Shown here: piece by piece, positions 25,561-33,692 of the stretch
Position numbering within the stretch: the first letter of the stretch is position 1
Layout of the letters: each line of letters begins with the position of its first letter
Notes under the pieces: generated by a model
What the model was told of the DNA's origin: nothing
Database searches by the model: none
The model's input: only the letters and a program-made list of their open reading frames with translations
Assembly: GCA_903960515.1 (NCBI GenBank)
Contig: CAJCBL010000051.1
Location: 1 to 40,020 of the forward strand
Reading direction: 5' to 3'
DNA: 40,020 nucleotides
DNA from: an uncultured Verrucomicrobiota bacterium
Lineage (GTDB): Bacteria > Verrucomicrobiota > Verrucomicrobiia > Opitutales > Opitutaceae
Translations under genes and position numbers: made by a program

Positions 25561-26733
25561 TCAGTCGAGGGCCCGGTCGAGCGTCTCGTAGAAGCCCCAA
25601 CAGTCGAACTCGAAGCCGATCTCTGTACCAACCAGTACGATACCGTCGTAGTCGCTCAGGAAGGAGGGCCAGTCGATGGCCTCAATCTTGGTGTCCTGCA
25701 CGAGCCCGCCAGGGATTTTCATGTGGGTGCGGAAATAGTAGAGCGAATCCGAGGGGCGGGCGGCGTTGGCTTCGTAGAGTTCTTCAATCAACGCCCATCC
25801 GAAACTGTCGTGCACCCAAAGCAGCTTGGGCAGGCGTTGAGCAGGAATATCGGCTTGCGGTTTGATTAAAGGCTTGATGAGGGGGTGCTGGTAGGGCCGG
25901 GAGCAGAGCAGGTTGGCCAAGTTGAGCAGATCGCTATCACCTGGCCCGGGCCGGTCGGGCTTGGTCGGGATTGTAGCAAAAGCCGGGATCGGCCGGGCGA
26001 GCCGCGGGTTCATTTCGGCGCGGATCTCTTCCCATATACGCAGGGCTGAGGCGTAGCTCCAGTGGGTGCCGGAGCGGGCGAATAGGTCCCTCACCCCCTC
26101 CTGTTTCCATCGCCTGAACAAGTTGGGCCCGTCGATAAAGCTGATGCCGGAGTTGTGGAGCGGAGCTTGCGCCTGTTCATATCGGGTGCTTGTGCGGTCT
26201 GGTGGATTGGCTGCGAGGAGTGCCGCGGGAACATTTTCCGGATACACCTCCACCTTGCTCGGTGCGACCATATAGACGAGTGGGATGCTGCGCCGCGCCA
26301 GTTTCGCTTCAACCCGACGCATGCGCTCGATCCTTCGCGTCAACTCTTGATCGGCGAGGCTGCCCGGTGTCGTGGCATAGTCGATATATTGTTTTTCGAA
26401 CAACCAGTCGCCGGGACCCGCTATGAGGACTGTGCCCTGAGTGCGTTTCGCGAGTTCGCCAAAGAGGGTGTAGTTAACTTGGTTATCGAGGCGAACCCAG
26501 AAGCTGCGCAGGCCCACATTGGCGTCGAACCAGGTGCCGATGCTATTGGCCAAGGCACCAGACCGGAGCGAGCGCCAAGTCCATATAACCGCCGGAGGGG
26601 CTTCGACTGCGCCCTTAAGTGGGAGAAATGCGCGGACGGGCAGGACGGTACTCAAGCCGATGCAGCCAATGACCACGGCCACCGCAGCGATGAGGGCGAT
26701 TTTGAGGGATTTGCTTGTTGGGCGAAGGTTCAT
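25561..26733 (-). CDS. AlgX/AlgJ-like SGNH O-acetyltransferase partner
   Basis: A 390-aa protein with one N-terminal membrane anchor or signal (about residues 9-30) and an extracytoplasmic SGNH-hydrolase-like domain of the AlgJ/AlgX family. Visible landmarks are the 'GLRSFWVRLDNQVNYTLFGE' entry motif, 'VLIAGPGDWLF', 'IPLVYMVAPSKVEVYPENVP', 'RSGTHWSYASALRIWEEI' (Thr-His-Trp at 223-225) and 'LLWVHDSFGW' (Ser310 as probable nucleophile; the family usually has GDSF, here HDSF). Such proteins accept acyl groups from an MBOAT membrane protein and O-acetylate the exported polysaccharide. The stop of the MBOAT gene lies one base upstream of this ATG. Confidence 0.88.
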   Translation of the reverse strand: MNLRPTSKSLKIALIAAVAVVIGCIGLSTVLPVRAFLPLKGAVEAPPAVIWTWRSLRSGALANSIGTWFDANVGLRSFWVRLDNQVNYTLFGELAKRTQGTVLIAGPGDWLFEKQYIDYATTPGSLADQELTRRIERMRRVEAKLARRSIPLVYMVAPSKVEVYPENVPAALLAANPPDRTSTRYEQAQAPLHNSGISFIDGPNLFRRWKQEGVRDLFARSGTHWSYASALRIWEEIRAEMNPRLARPIPAFATIPTKPDRPGPGDSDLLNLANLLCSRPYQHPLIKPLIKPQADIPAQRLPKLLWVHDSFGWALIEELYEANAARPSDSLYYFRTHMKIPGGLVQDTKIEAIDWPSFLSDYDGIVLVGTEIGFEFDCWGFYETLDRALD

Positions 26734-26734
26734 G

Positions 26735-28165
26735 TCAGAACCGGAAATAGATGAATGGATTATAGCTCTGGTTGACCAGTGCGGCGCAGGCCAGCAGGAA
26801 TAGAGTCGCCCCTACGCCCACCCTGGCCAGCGCATGGCTTCGTGAGCGCGGGTGGGCGGAAGTCCAACCGAGCCGGTCCCACCAGTTCTCGGGTAGGAAG
26901 CTGGTGGCGAGCACGATGGCCAGCACGGCCCAAGTGCGGCGAGTGAGCAGGCTGCCGAGCGCAGCAGAGGTAACCGGCGTCGCACCCACACCGAAAAGGC
27001 GTTCCATATAGTGAATCGCTTCCGACAGATTGTTGGCGCGGAAGAACACCCAACCGAGCATCGCGAGGAGGAAGGTGGCGGCCCAACCGGCGAGAGCCGG
27101 GATGCGGCGGAGCCTTTCGTGGCCGATCATTTTCTCCAACGAGAGCAGGAAGCCGTGGTAGCCGCCCCAAACGATGAAATTCCAACTCGCGCCGTGCCAA
27201 AAGCCTGAGGCGAGGAAGACCAGCCACAGGTTCACCACTCGCCGCCACGCCGCCACCCGGTTGCCTCCTAGCGGGATGTACAGGTAGTCTCGCATGAAGT
27301 TCGACAGGGAGCAGTGCCAGCGGCGCCAAAATTCGGTGACACTGAGCGATGAGTAGGGGTGCCGGAAGTTCTCGCAGAACTCGAAGCCGAACATGCGTGC
27401 AAGGCCGACGGCCATATCGGAGTAGGCGGCGAAATCGCAGTAGATTTGAAGCGTATAACAGAGGATGCCCAACCACGCGTGCGCAGTGCCAAGAGCGGCC
27501 AGCTTGGTGGTGAAGGCTTGGTCGGCCACCAGTCCGAGCGGATTGGCGAACAGCACCTTGCGCCCGAGACCTAGGGCGAAGCGCCAGAGACCCGAGGTGA
27601 AACGGTCCAGCGTGTGCTCGCGTCCGGTGATCTGGTCGGCGAGGTCGTGGAAGCGAATGATTGGACCGGCGACGAGGTGAGGGAACAGTGAGATGTAGAG
27701 GAGATAGTCGCGTAGGCTACGCGTGGGCCGGGCGGTCCCCCGGTATACGTCCACGAGGTAGGTGATCTTCTGGAAGGTGAAAAATGAGATGCCGATGGGC
27801 AGGATTACTTGGGTCCACGATAGTCCACCGACCTGGAAGCCCCCGAGGATCCGGTTGAACTGTTCGACGAAGAAGTTGCTGTATTTGCAGTAGGCGAGGG
27901 CCCCGAGGTTGTAGGTCAGGGCCAAGGCGAGCAGAGCGCGCCGCCGGCGGGCGGCGGGCGGGAGGTTTGCCATCCACAGGCTGAGCGCGTAATCGGCCGT
28001 GCCGGAAACCAAGAGCAGCCCGGCGAACACCGGTTCACCCCAAGCATAGAAGAGGAGGCTGCCGACCAAGGCCGTGGTATTCCGCCACGACGCGGGGCTC
28101 AAATAGTAGAGAACTAGGAATACGGGCAGGAAACCGTAGATGAAGAGTAGTGAACTGAACAGCAT
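26735..28165 (-). CDS. MBOAT O-acyltransferase (AlgI/DltB family)
   Basis: A 476-aa polytopic membrane protein that passes acyl groups across the inner membrane for polysaccharide acetylation. AlgI-type signatures are present: 'LFSSLLFIYGFLPVFLVLYY' at the start, 'ILPIGISFFTFQKITYLVDV' at 121-140, 'FPHLVAGPIIRFHDL', 'NFRHPYSSLSVTEFWRRWH' at 266-284, 'DYLYIPLGGNR' at 293-303 and the catalytic His324 in 'SGFWHGASWNFIVWGGYHG'. It is the first gene of the minus-strand operon with the AlgX/AlgJ-like partner and two glycosyltransferases. No alginate synthesis genes (alg8, alg44, algG) are present, so the modified polymer need not be alginate. Confidence 0.96.
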   Translation of the reverse strand: MLFSSLLFIYGFLPVFLVLYYLSPASWRNTTALVGSLLFYAWGEPVFAGLLLVSGTADYALSLWMANLPPAARRRRALLALALTYNLGALAYCKYSNFFVEQFNRILGGFQVGGLSWTQVILPIGISFFTFQKITYLVDVYRGTARPTRSLRDYLLYISLFPHLVAGPIIRFHDLADQITGREHTLDRFTSGLWRFALGLGRKVLFANPLGLVADQAFTTKLAALGTAHAWLGILCYTLQIYCDFAAYSDMAVGLARMFGFEFCENFRHPYSSLSVTEFWRRWHCSLSNFMRDYLYIPLGGNRVAAWRRVVNLWLVFLASGFWHGASWNFIVWGGYHGFLLSLEKMIGHERLRRIPALAGWAATFLLAMLGWVFFRANNLSEAIHYMERLFGVGATPVTSAALGSLLTRRTWAVLAIVLATSFLPENWWDRLGWTSAHPRSRSHALARVGVGATLFLLACAALVNQSYNPFIYFRF

Positions 28166-28258
28166 GCTGAAGGGGCGGAATTGATCCGAGCGGGCGGCTT
28201 CAAAGCAACGCTACATTTCGAAGCGCCGGTTAGACTGCTCGTCAACACGGAGGGAAGT

Positions 28259-29116
28259 TCAAGCCCCAGCGCCGGCGGCCAGCTCCACGACGATGGCGGT
28301 GAGGTTGTCTCGGGAGCCCTCAAGGGCCTCGTCGACCAGGCGCTTGGCCGGTGGCACTGCTGCCTGGGCCGGGTCGGGCTGGCGGATGACTTCCTCGATA
28401 CGGCGATCCCAGAGGCCGTCGACCAGCCCGTCGGTGCAGAACAGGAACCGGTCGCCGGGCGCCACGGCTACGGCGCCGATGTGTGGATCCACAATCTGGT
28501 AACCGGCGCCGAGGGCCTGCTGGAGCGAGACGCGGCCGGGGTGGCTGCGGGCCTCGCGCTCGTTGATGCGCCCGGTGCGCCGCTGCCAGCCCACGTGGGT
28601 GTGGTCGTGGGTGAGTTGGTTGAGTCCACCTGTGCCGGGCAGGTAGTAGATGCGGCTGTCGCCCACATGGGCGAAGTACAGCCAGCCCGGAGTGAGCCAG
28701 CCCAGGCTGAGCGTGGCGCCCATGCCGGCGCATTCCTCGTAGCTGGAGCCCAAGCGGAGCAGGTCCCGGTGGATTTGGGAGAAGAGTTCTGCGAGGATGT
28801 CGGAGAAACCTGAATCCATGCCCTGTGCGGAGGCTCGGAAGCTGCGCGCCATCAGTTTGGTGATGCGGTCCACGGCGATGCGGCTGGCGAACTCGCCGGC
28901 GTTGGCCCCGCCCAGGCCGTCGCTCACAGCGAAGATGAAGTCGCTTTGCTCGAGGCCGGACTCGCCGATCTTGCCGAGGTGGTGCACTCCATGGCCATCG
29001 ATGGCGAGGGCGAGAAAGGCGTCCTCGTTGTTCTTGCGGATACGGCCCCGGTGAGTGATGCCGGACCAGTGGACGGCGCACTTCTGGGAAAGTTCGTTGG
29101 TGGGAGGGGGACCCAT
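28259..29116 (-). CDS. PP2C-type protein phosphatase
   Basis: 285-aa serine/threonine phosphatase of the PPM/PP2C (Stp/PrpC) family. Metal-binding motifs are all visible: 'GRIRKNNEDAFLAL' (first Asp), 'FAVSDGLGGANAGEFAS', 'FAHVGDSRIYYL', 'FLFCTDGLVDGL' and 'GSRDNLTAIVVEL'. The start is the ATG at 29116, preceded by ctccctcc; the frame remains open upstream into the kinase gene, where it is not coding. It lies 25 bp downstream of a minimal protein kinase gene on the same strand, suggesting a kinase/phosphatase switch. No transmembrane segment is present. Confidence 0.94.
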   Translation of the reverse strand: MGPPPTNELSQKCAVHWSGITHRGRIRKNNEDAFLALAIDGHGVHHLGKIGESGLEQSDFIFAVSDGLGGANAGEFASRIAVDRITKLMARSFRASAQGMDSGFSDILAELFSQIHRDLLRLGSSYEECAGMGATLSLGWLTPGWLYFAHVGDSRIYYLPGTGGLNQLTHDHTHVGWQRRTGRINEREARSHPGRVSLQQALGAGYQIVDPHIGAVAVAPGDRFLFCTDGLVDGLWDRRIEEVIRQPDPAQAAVPPAKRLVDEALEGSRDNLTAIVVELAAGAGA

Positions 29117-29141
29117 GGAGGGAGCGGTGTGGGGGAGCGGA

Positions 29142-29573
29142 TCAGTAGCCGGGGGCGCGGGGGGCGTCGGGCAGCGGGGGCGGAGGCGAAAGCTCGGGGG
29201 CGTGGAGGAGCTGGGCGAACTCGAAGTCGATGATACAGAACCGGCCCTCCTGCCGGCTGTAGGTGATGTTGCGCAACACGGCATCCTGATGACGCACACC
29301 GAAGGCCAACAGCGAGTCGTAGATCTCGCGCATGCGCTCGGGGTTGAGGTGGTCCACCCGCTGGCCGCAGTTGGAGGTGACGATCCTGAGCTGGTCGGGC
29401 GCCACTTCGAGGATACGCGGCACATAGTCGCAACCACGCTCGGCGAGATGGCGCAGCACTCGCACCTCGTTCTCGAAACGCTCCCGCGCCATATGGCCGC
29501 GGAAGGTTTTGTGGACCCGTCCGTCGAAGCCGATACGGACGAGTGCGCGGCCGGTGTCTTTGACTTCCTCCAT
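29142..29573 (-). CDS. Minimal protein kinase-like protein
   Basis: 143 aa, about half the length of an ordinary Hanks-type kinase. N-lobe features are a Lys in 'DGRVHKTFRG' and a Glu in 'ERFENEVRVLRHLAE', a hinge-like 'LRIVTSNCGQRVDHL', and then a complete catalytic loop 'VRHQDAVLRNITY' (HxDxxxxN) and metal-binding 'CIIDFEFAQ' (DFE in place of DFG). There is no recognisable glycine loop and nothing of the C-lobe after the DFE segment except a proline-rich tail. It resembles RIO/Bud32 or lipopolysaccharide-kinase-like minimal kinases. Its pairing with PP2C suggests reversible phosphorylation of a protein, but a small-molecule substrate is possible. Confidence 0.8.
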   Translation of the reverse strand: MEEVKDTGRALVRIGFDGRVHKTFRGHMARERFENEVRVLRHLAERGCDYVPRILEVAPDQLRIVTSNCGQRVDHLNPERMREIYDSLLAFGVRHQDAVLRNITYSRQEGRFCIIDFEFAQLLHAPELSPPPPLPDAPRAPGY

Positions 29574-29787
29574 GAGCGGTGGGCCAAAGTCTGCGGGTTG
29601 GGCGGGGGAGACAAGCCCCGGTTTCGCCCCAATCGGGGTTCGTTGTGGCAGTAAGCCGGGATTTTCCTTTCCACTGGCACCCGAGTTGCTCAGAACCGGC
29701 GAGTTCTATTATTCACGCCGGGCCGCCCGCTAGGGTCCGCGCGCAGCCTCCTCTTTTTCCCTCCAACCACCTCGTCACCTCATCCAC
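29574..29787. other. Divergent intergenic region, kinase / glutamine synthetase
   Basis: 214 bp between divergent genes. It contains the sigma-54 promoter described separately and a small gccccg/cgggg hairpin at about 29615-29637. A long CT-rich leader with several ctcc/cctc units runs up to the glnA ATG. No operator palindrome for an activator such as NtrC could be identified with confidence. Confidence 0.5.
29675..29690 (+). promoter_or_regulatory. Sigma-54 promoter of glnA
   Basis: TGGCAC-N5-TTGCT matches the sigma-54 (RpoN) consensus exactly, with the GG and GC dinucleotides ten bases apart. Transcription would start near 29701, about 87 bases before the glutamine synthetase ATG. Nitrogen-controlled glnA transcription from a sigma-54 promoter is well known in proteobacteria. 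A separate sigma-54 activator of unknown targets is encoded at 38345-39817. Confidence 0.85.
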
Positions 29788-30819
29788 ATGGCTAAGTACA
29801 AACTGGAATACATCTGGCTCGACGGCTACACGCCCCTGGCGAACCTCCGCAGCAAGACTCAAATCAAGGAATTCGCCAGCTTCCCCAAGCTTGAGGAGCT
29901 CCCCAACTGGGGCTTCGACGGCAGCTCCACCCGCCAGGCGGAAGGCAAGAGCTCGGACATCATCCTGAAGCCGGTCGCCGTATTCCCGGATTCGACCCGC
30001 AGGGACGGCGTGCTCGTTATGTGCGAGACCTTCCTCCACACCGGCGAGGCCCACCCCTCCAATTCACGCGCCACCATTCCGGACGATTCCGGCACCTGGT
30101 TCGGTTTCGAACAGGAATATTTCTTCTACCAGGAAGGCCGTCCGCTCGGCTTCCCCGAAGGCGGCTACCCCGCCCCGCAGGGTCCGTACTACACCGGCGT
30201 GGGCTATCAGAACGTCGGCAGCGTGGCTCGTGAGATCGTTGAGGAGCACATCGACATCTGTCTCGACGCCGGCATCAACATCGAAGGCATCAACGCCGAG
30301 GTCGCCAAGGGTCAGTGGGAGTTCCAGATCTTCGGCAAGGGCTCCAAGCGCGCCGCCGACCAGATGTGGGTCGCCCGTTATCTCTTGGTCCGTCTGTGCG
30401 AAGCCTACGGCATAGATGTCGAGTTCCGCTGCAAGCCCATCCTCGGGCCCTTCAACGCCTCGCTCGACTGGAACGGTTCCGGCATGCACGCCAACTTCTC
30501 CACCGACCATCTGCGCGATGTCGGAGGCAAGGCCTACTTCGAGAAACTCATGGCCGCGTTCGCCAAGAACATGGACGAGCACATCGCCGTCTACGGTCCG
30601 GAAAACCACCTGCGCCTCACCGGTCTCCACGAGACGCAGTCGATCGACAAGTTCACCTACGGTGTTGCCGATCGCGGCGCCTCCATCCGCGTGCCGCACA
30701 GCTTCATCGCCAACGGCTACAAGGGTTACCTCGAGGATCGTCGTCCGAACTCGGCCGCCGACCCGTACTTGGTGGCCGGCCGTATCCTGAAGACCATCCA
30801 GACGGTTCCTACCGCCTGA
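29788..30819 (+). CDS. glnA: Glutamine synthetase, short GSII type
   Basis: Makes glutamine from glutamate, ammonia and ATP in the cytoplasm. At 343 aa it is much shorter than bacterial GSI (about 470 aa) and matches the eukaryote-like GSII (GlnII) form. Landmarks are 'EYIWLDGYTPLANLRSKT', the 'LPNWGFDGSSTRQAEGKSSD' motif that includes the beta-grasp Asp-Gly-Ser-Ser-Thr, 'WFGFEQEYFFY' (metal-ligand Glu residues), 'VAKGQWEFQIF', 'NGSGMHANFST', and 'GVADRGASIRVPHS' (ATP/glutamate site). No adenylylation loop of the GSI type is expected. Transcription appears to be driven by a sigma-54 promoter and ended by the hairpin at 30846-30873, so the gene is monocistronic. Confidence 0.97.
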   Translation: MAKYKLEYIWLDGYTPLANLRSKTQIKEFASFPKLEELPNWGFDGSSTRQAEGKSSDIILKPVAVFPDSTRRDGVLVMCETFLHTGEAHPSNSRATIPDDSGTWFGFEQEYFFYQEGRPLGFPEGGYPAPQGPYYTGVGYQNVGSVAREIVEEHIDICLDAGINIEGINAEVAKGQWEFQIFGKGSKRAADQMWVARYLLVRLCEAYGIDVEFRCKPILGPFNASLDWNGSGMHANFSTDHLRDVGGKAYFEKLMAAFAKNMDEHIAVYGPENHLRLTGLHETQSIDKFTYGVADRGASIRVPHSFIANGYKGYLEDRRPNSAADPYLVAGRILKTIQTVPTA

Positions 30820-30845
30820 TTCCGGTCCACGGATCCTGATTTCAA

Positions 30846-30873
30846 CGCCAGCCCGCGAGGGCTGGCGTTTTTT
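30846..30873 (+). terminator. Intrinsic terminator after glnA
   Basis: A perfect 9-bp stem (cgccagccc / gggctggcg) with a gcga tetraloop is followed by six T residues. It starts 26 bases after the stop codon and is the clearest rho-independent terminator in the window. Confidence 0.95.
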
Positions 30874-31060
30874 CATTTGTGCGCCCGGCAGCAGGACCCT
30901 CTGCACCGTGCTCAAGGCTTCGCTGGCTGGGGCTAGGTCGTGCTCGCAGCGGAGCACATCGCATGCGGGTAGGCCTGGTTATCGCCGGGTCTTGGCTGGA
31001 TGTTCCGCATCTGTTGCAGAACCGAGGCCGGCCTGGGATCGGCCCGATGTCGGACCATCG

Positions 31061-31076
31061 CCGGCGGCCCCGCCGG
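31061..31076 (-). terminator. Hairpin directly after the FlgN-like gene
   Basis: A perfect 16-nt palindrome (7-bp arms) begins three bases past the stop codon of the minus-strand gene ending at 31079. No T-run follows, so it may only stabilise the 3' end of the transcript rather than terminate it. Confidence 0.35.
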
Positions 31077-31078
31077 AA

Positions 31079-31480
31079 TCAGCGACGCGGCAAAGGGGGC
31101 AGCACCTTGCCGTACAGGCGGGCCACATTGCCCATCGGCGGGGCTGGCGGCGTGCCGGCCACGGGTGCCCCGCCGCGGCTCTGGAGACTGTAGCGAAGTA
31201 TCAGCTTCTCGGTTTCGCGATCAAGATGGATGATCTGCAGGATACGGGCGCGCACCTTCTCGCGGAGTTCGGCCAGGTCCTTGGCCTCACCTGGGGCGGG
31301 GGACAGGGCCAGTTTCAGCGCGTCGAGATTGCGGGTGAGCCGCTCCAGCAACGCCTGGCGCCGGTCGAGCAGATCCGCTCCGTAGGGACGCTTCTTCTCC
31401 TGAAGGAACTGATTCTCCTCCAGGGCGAGTTGGTAGAGTTCGTCGCAGATTTGTCGGTGACGCTCCAGTACTTCGCGCAT
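31079..31480 (-). CDS. Small coiled-coil protein, FlgN-like
   Basis: 133 aa from the ATG at 31480; the frame extends to 31612 but that part looks unlike a protein core. It is almost entirely helical: 'REVLERHRQICDELYQLALE', then 'LLDRRQALLERLTRNLDALK', then 'LAELREKVRARILQIIHLDR', followed by a flexible Gly/Pro/Ala tail ending 'LYGKVLPPLPRR'. The pattern of a Leu/Glu-rich helix pair with a 'RRQALLERL' turn is that of FlgN-type export chaperones. The family is low in conservation and the call is tentative. It is the last gene of the minus-strand signalling block, 165 bp after the TPR gene. Confidence 0.55.
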   Translation of the reverse strand: MREVLERHRQICDELYQLALEENQFLQEKKRPYGADLLDRRQALLERLTRNLDALKLALSPAPGEAKDLAELREKVRARILQIIHLDRETEKLILRYSLQSRGGAPVAGTPPAPPMGNVARLYGKVLPPLPRR

Positions 31481-31645
31481 GGTCGGATGTAGGCGCGAAG
31501 TCTGCTGATTGTAGAGCACAAAGTCGTCGCTGTGCCGAGAGCATCGCGATGGCGCATTGCGTTGCCTAATTTTGACCAGTGTTGGGCGAAAACGCGCATC
31601 GAAATTGACCACCCTCGCCGCGCCCGCCGGTCCGGCTTCCGGAAC

Positions 31646-33199
31646 CTATTGCACGGCGCCTGCGCCGGGCTTCGTGGCCTGCGGTGCTGCATAGGCGCGC
31701 ATCGAGGTCTCGATGGTCCCCACCCAAACGAGCTGGCCAAGCCGCCACTCGGCCATGCGGCCAACTTCGCTGGTGGGCCCATCCGGGGCGGTGCCGATCT
31801 TCTGTGCGGCGGCCGACTCCGCCAGAATTTCCCGATAGGCGGCCGCCGCGCGTTCGGTCTGGCGGAGCCGTTCGTAGCAGAGTCCGACCTGGTAGAGGGC
31901 CGGCCATCGCCAGAATGGATCGGAGCGCAGGCCGGACAGGGTTTGGTAGATCGTGAGGGCGGCATTGAAGTCGCCCTGCTCGAAGAAGTCGTTGGCCAGT
32001 TGGTTGCCGGTGCGCCGCTGCCAATACGTCCAGCGTTCGCGGTCGGCCTCGGCGGTGGCTTGGGCTGCGCGCAACAGGATCATAGTCTCGGCCAGCGCAT
32101 CCTGAGTGTGCCCGAGCCGCCGCAGCGACATGCATAGCAGATAGCGGGCTTCCTGCGCCGATTCTTGTTTGGGGTAGGCGTCGAGGAAATTGCGCAGGGC
32201 GGCGGCGGACTGTTCCAATTTGCCGTCGAGGTAGAAGGCATAGGCTTCGCGAAACGAGGCCCGGGCGCGGTCGGCCGGGGGGAGGTCCAGCAGTTTGATA
32301 CGGCCGAAGAACTTCCCGGCCGAGGCGAAGTCGCCCTGCTGGTAGAATGTCTCGGCGATCTCAAACTTCGCGAGTTGGGCCAGGTCGCGGTAGTGCTGGA
32401 TGTTTTCCGGCGATACAACGAGGGTGGAGTTGAGCACGGCGTAGAACCGCGCTTGGGCCAGGGTGAAGGCGCCCATGTCGCGCAGCGTCCGGCCCAGCGA
32501 GATGTATACCATGGGTGCGTCGGGAGCCGACGGGTACATCGAGATGAACTTTTCCAGTATGGCAGCAGCCTGTGTGTTGCGGCCGACCTTGTGGAGGCAT
32601 TCGGCGTAGGCGATCAGGGCCTCCTGCGTGATGGCCTCGTCGACCACCGAGTTGAGGACCTCCACGTAGGCTGTCTCGGCCACCTCGCCCTCCCCGCGGC
32701 CGGCTGCTCGTTTGGCCAAGACAAGCAAGCTTTTGGCGATTTCTTCCGGCGAAGCTTCAGCCTTACCTGAAGTGGGCTCCGTCGGTGAGGTCCCATGGGC
32801 CGGGGCCGGCAGGAGTCTGTGGCGGTTCGCTGTGGGCGGGGCGGGCGTGGTTGGCTCCTCGGTGTGTTCGCCGGGGGGGGCTGGAGTTGCGGCTTGTTCT
32901 GCTCGGGATCGATCGCTGGATGCTGTTGCGTGGTCAGTCGGGATTGGGGTGGGTTGTGGGCCGATTTGAGCGGCGACGGCAGAGGGAGCGGTGGAGGCGG
33001 ACGCGGCGGCTGTAGGCTCGGCGGGCGGCGCGGGGTGCTCAGCCGGAGAGGCCGCGTGCCCGTCCTGTGCGGCGGCGGGTTCGGCGGCGAGCGTAGGAGA
33101 CGTCGCCACAGGGTGGTCCTGTGCGGCGTGAGTGGACGCGCTGGTTTGGGCGAAGAGTCCGGCCAATACGAACGCGACGATCGGTCGGAGCGAGGTCAT
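31646..33199 (-). CDS. Exported TPR-repeat protein
   Basis: 517 aa with a predicted signal peptide ('IVAFVLAGLFAQTSASTHA'). A long Ala/Pro/Thr-rich low-complexity region (about 25-150) is followed by tetratricopeptide-type helical repeats from about 150 to 490. Repeat fragments include 'AYAECLHKVGRNTQAAAILE', 'EIAETFYQQGDFASAGKFFG', 'LLCMSLRRLGHTQDALAETM' and 'QVGLCYERLRQTERAAAAYR'. TPR proteins scaffold complexes; here it would act in the periplasm, like YbgF/BamD-type proteins. The start at 33199 overlaps the preceding stop by four bases. Its partner is unknown. Confidence 0.85.
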   Translation of the reverse strand: MTSLRPIVAFVLAGLFAQTSASTHAAQDHPVATSPTLAAEPAAAQDGHAASPAEHPAPPAEPTAAASASTAPSAVAAQIGPQPTPIPTDHATASSDRSRAEQAATPAPPGEHTEEPTTPAPPTANRHRLLPAPAHGTSPTEPTSGKAEASPEEIAKSLLVLAKRAAGRGEGEVAETAYVEVLNSVVDEAITQEALIAYAECLHKVGRNTQAAAILEKFISMYPSAPDAPMVYISLGRTLRDMGAFTLAQARFYAVLNSTLVVSPENIQHYRDLAQLAKFEIAETFYQQGDFASAGKFFGRIKLLDLPPADRARASFREAYAFYLDGKLEQSAAALRNFLDAYPKQESAQEARYLLCMSLRRLGHTQDALAETMILLRAAQATAEADRERWTYWQRRTGNQLANDFFEQGDFNAALTIYQTLSGLRSDPFWRWPALYQVGLCYERLRQTERAAAAYREILAESAAAQKIGTAPDGPTSEVGRMAEWRLGQLVWVGTIETSMRAYAAPQATKPGAGAVQ

Positions 33200-33687
33200 T
33201 TCTGGCGGTAGTCGGCACTGCTGGTGGGGAGTGCGGGCCGGGCGGGTGCGAACTGCAGCCCTTCCGTGGGGCCTGCGTTGGCGGGCGCGGGGCGGTTCTC
33301 GCGCTCGAAGAAGGGGAGGAAATCCTTGGGCTGCAGCGGCTGGGCTTCTGTCTTGGCGGCTGTCACGGTGGCGTTGGCCGCGCGATCGGAGCCGGGCCTG
33401 GCTGGCGGGGGCGGATTGTAGAGGACAAGCGGAGCCTCGGTGGGCGAGGGGGCAGGCGGCGGCGGGCTCCTCCAGCGCAGGGGTGGGGTGCCGGCCACCG
33501 GCAGGTAGCCCGGGCCTGCGACCCGTGAGGGCCGGATGCTGAGCGGGGCAAACACCATTGTGCTGGGAAAGAGGGGGCGCGCGGCGGCCTCCGGCCCGAC
33601 CAACGCCAGCGCGCAGGCAGTCGCCATCGCGCCGAGGGTGCGGCGGCGGGCGGCTTTGCGGGCGGGCGTGGATGCGGGGCGCGACAT
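33196..33687 (-). CDS. Exported proline-rich protein, unknown function
   Basis: 163 aa starting at the ATG at 33687. The Arg-rich start followed by 'LGAMATACALALVGPEAAA' looks like a signal peptide. The mature part is rich in Pro, Ala and Arg ('RWRSPPPPAPSPTEAPLVLY', 'LQPKDFLPFFERENRPAPAN') and probably disordered, with no recognised domain. It lies five bases after the histidine kinase stop and overlaps the TPR gene (ATGA), so it is translationally tied to both. It might be a periplasmic partner of the TPR protein. Confidence 0.65.
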   Translation of the reverse strand: MSRPASTPARKAARRRTLGAMATACALALVGPEAAARPLFPSTMVFAPLSIRPSRVAGPGYLPVAGTPPLRWRSPPPPAPSPTEAPLVLYNPPPPARPGSDRAANATVTAAKTEAQPLQPKDFLPFFERENRPAPANAGPTEGLQFAPARPALPTSSADYRQK

Positions 33688-33692
33688 GGATT

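Noticed and set aside
28166-28258. Promoter TTGACG on the minus strand before the MBOAT gene
   Set aside because: No acceptable -10 lies at 16-18 bases; left unassigned.
29686-29712. Sigma-70 promoter TTGCTC / TATTAT before glnA
   Set aside because: The spacer is 15 bases and the -35 overlaps an exact sigma-54 consensus, which explains the sequence better.
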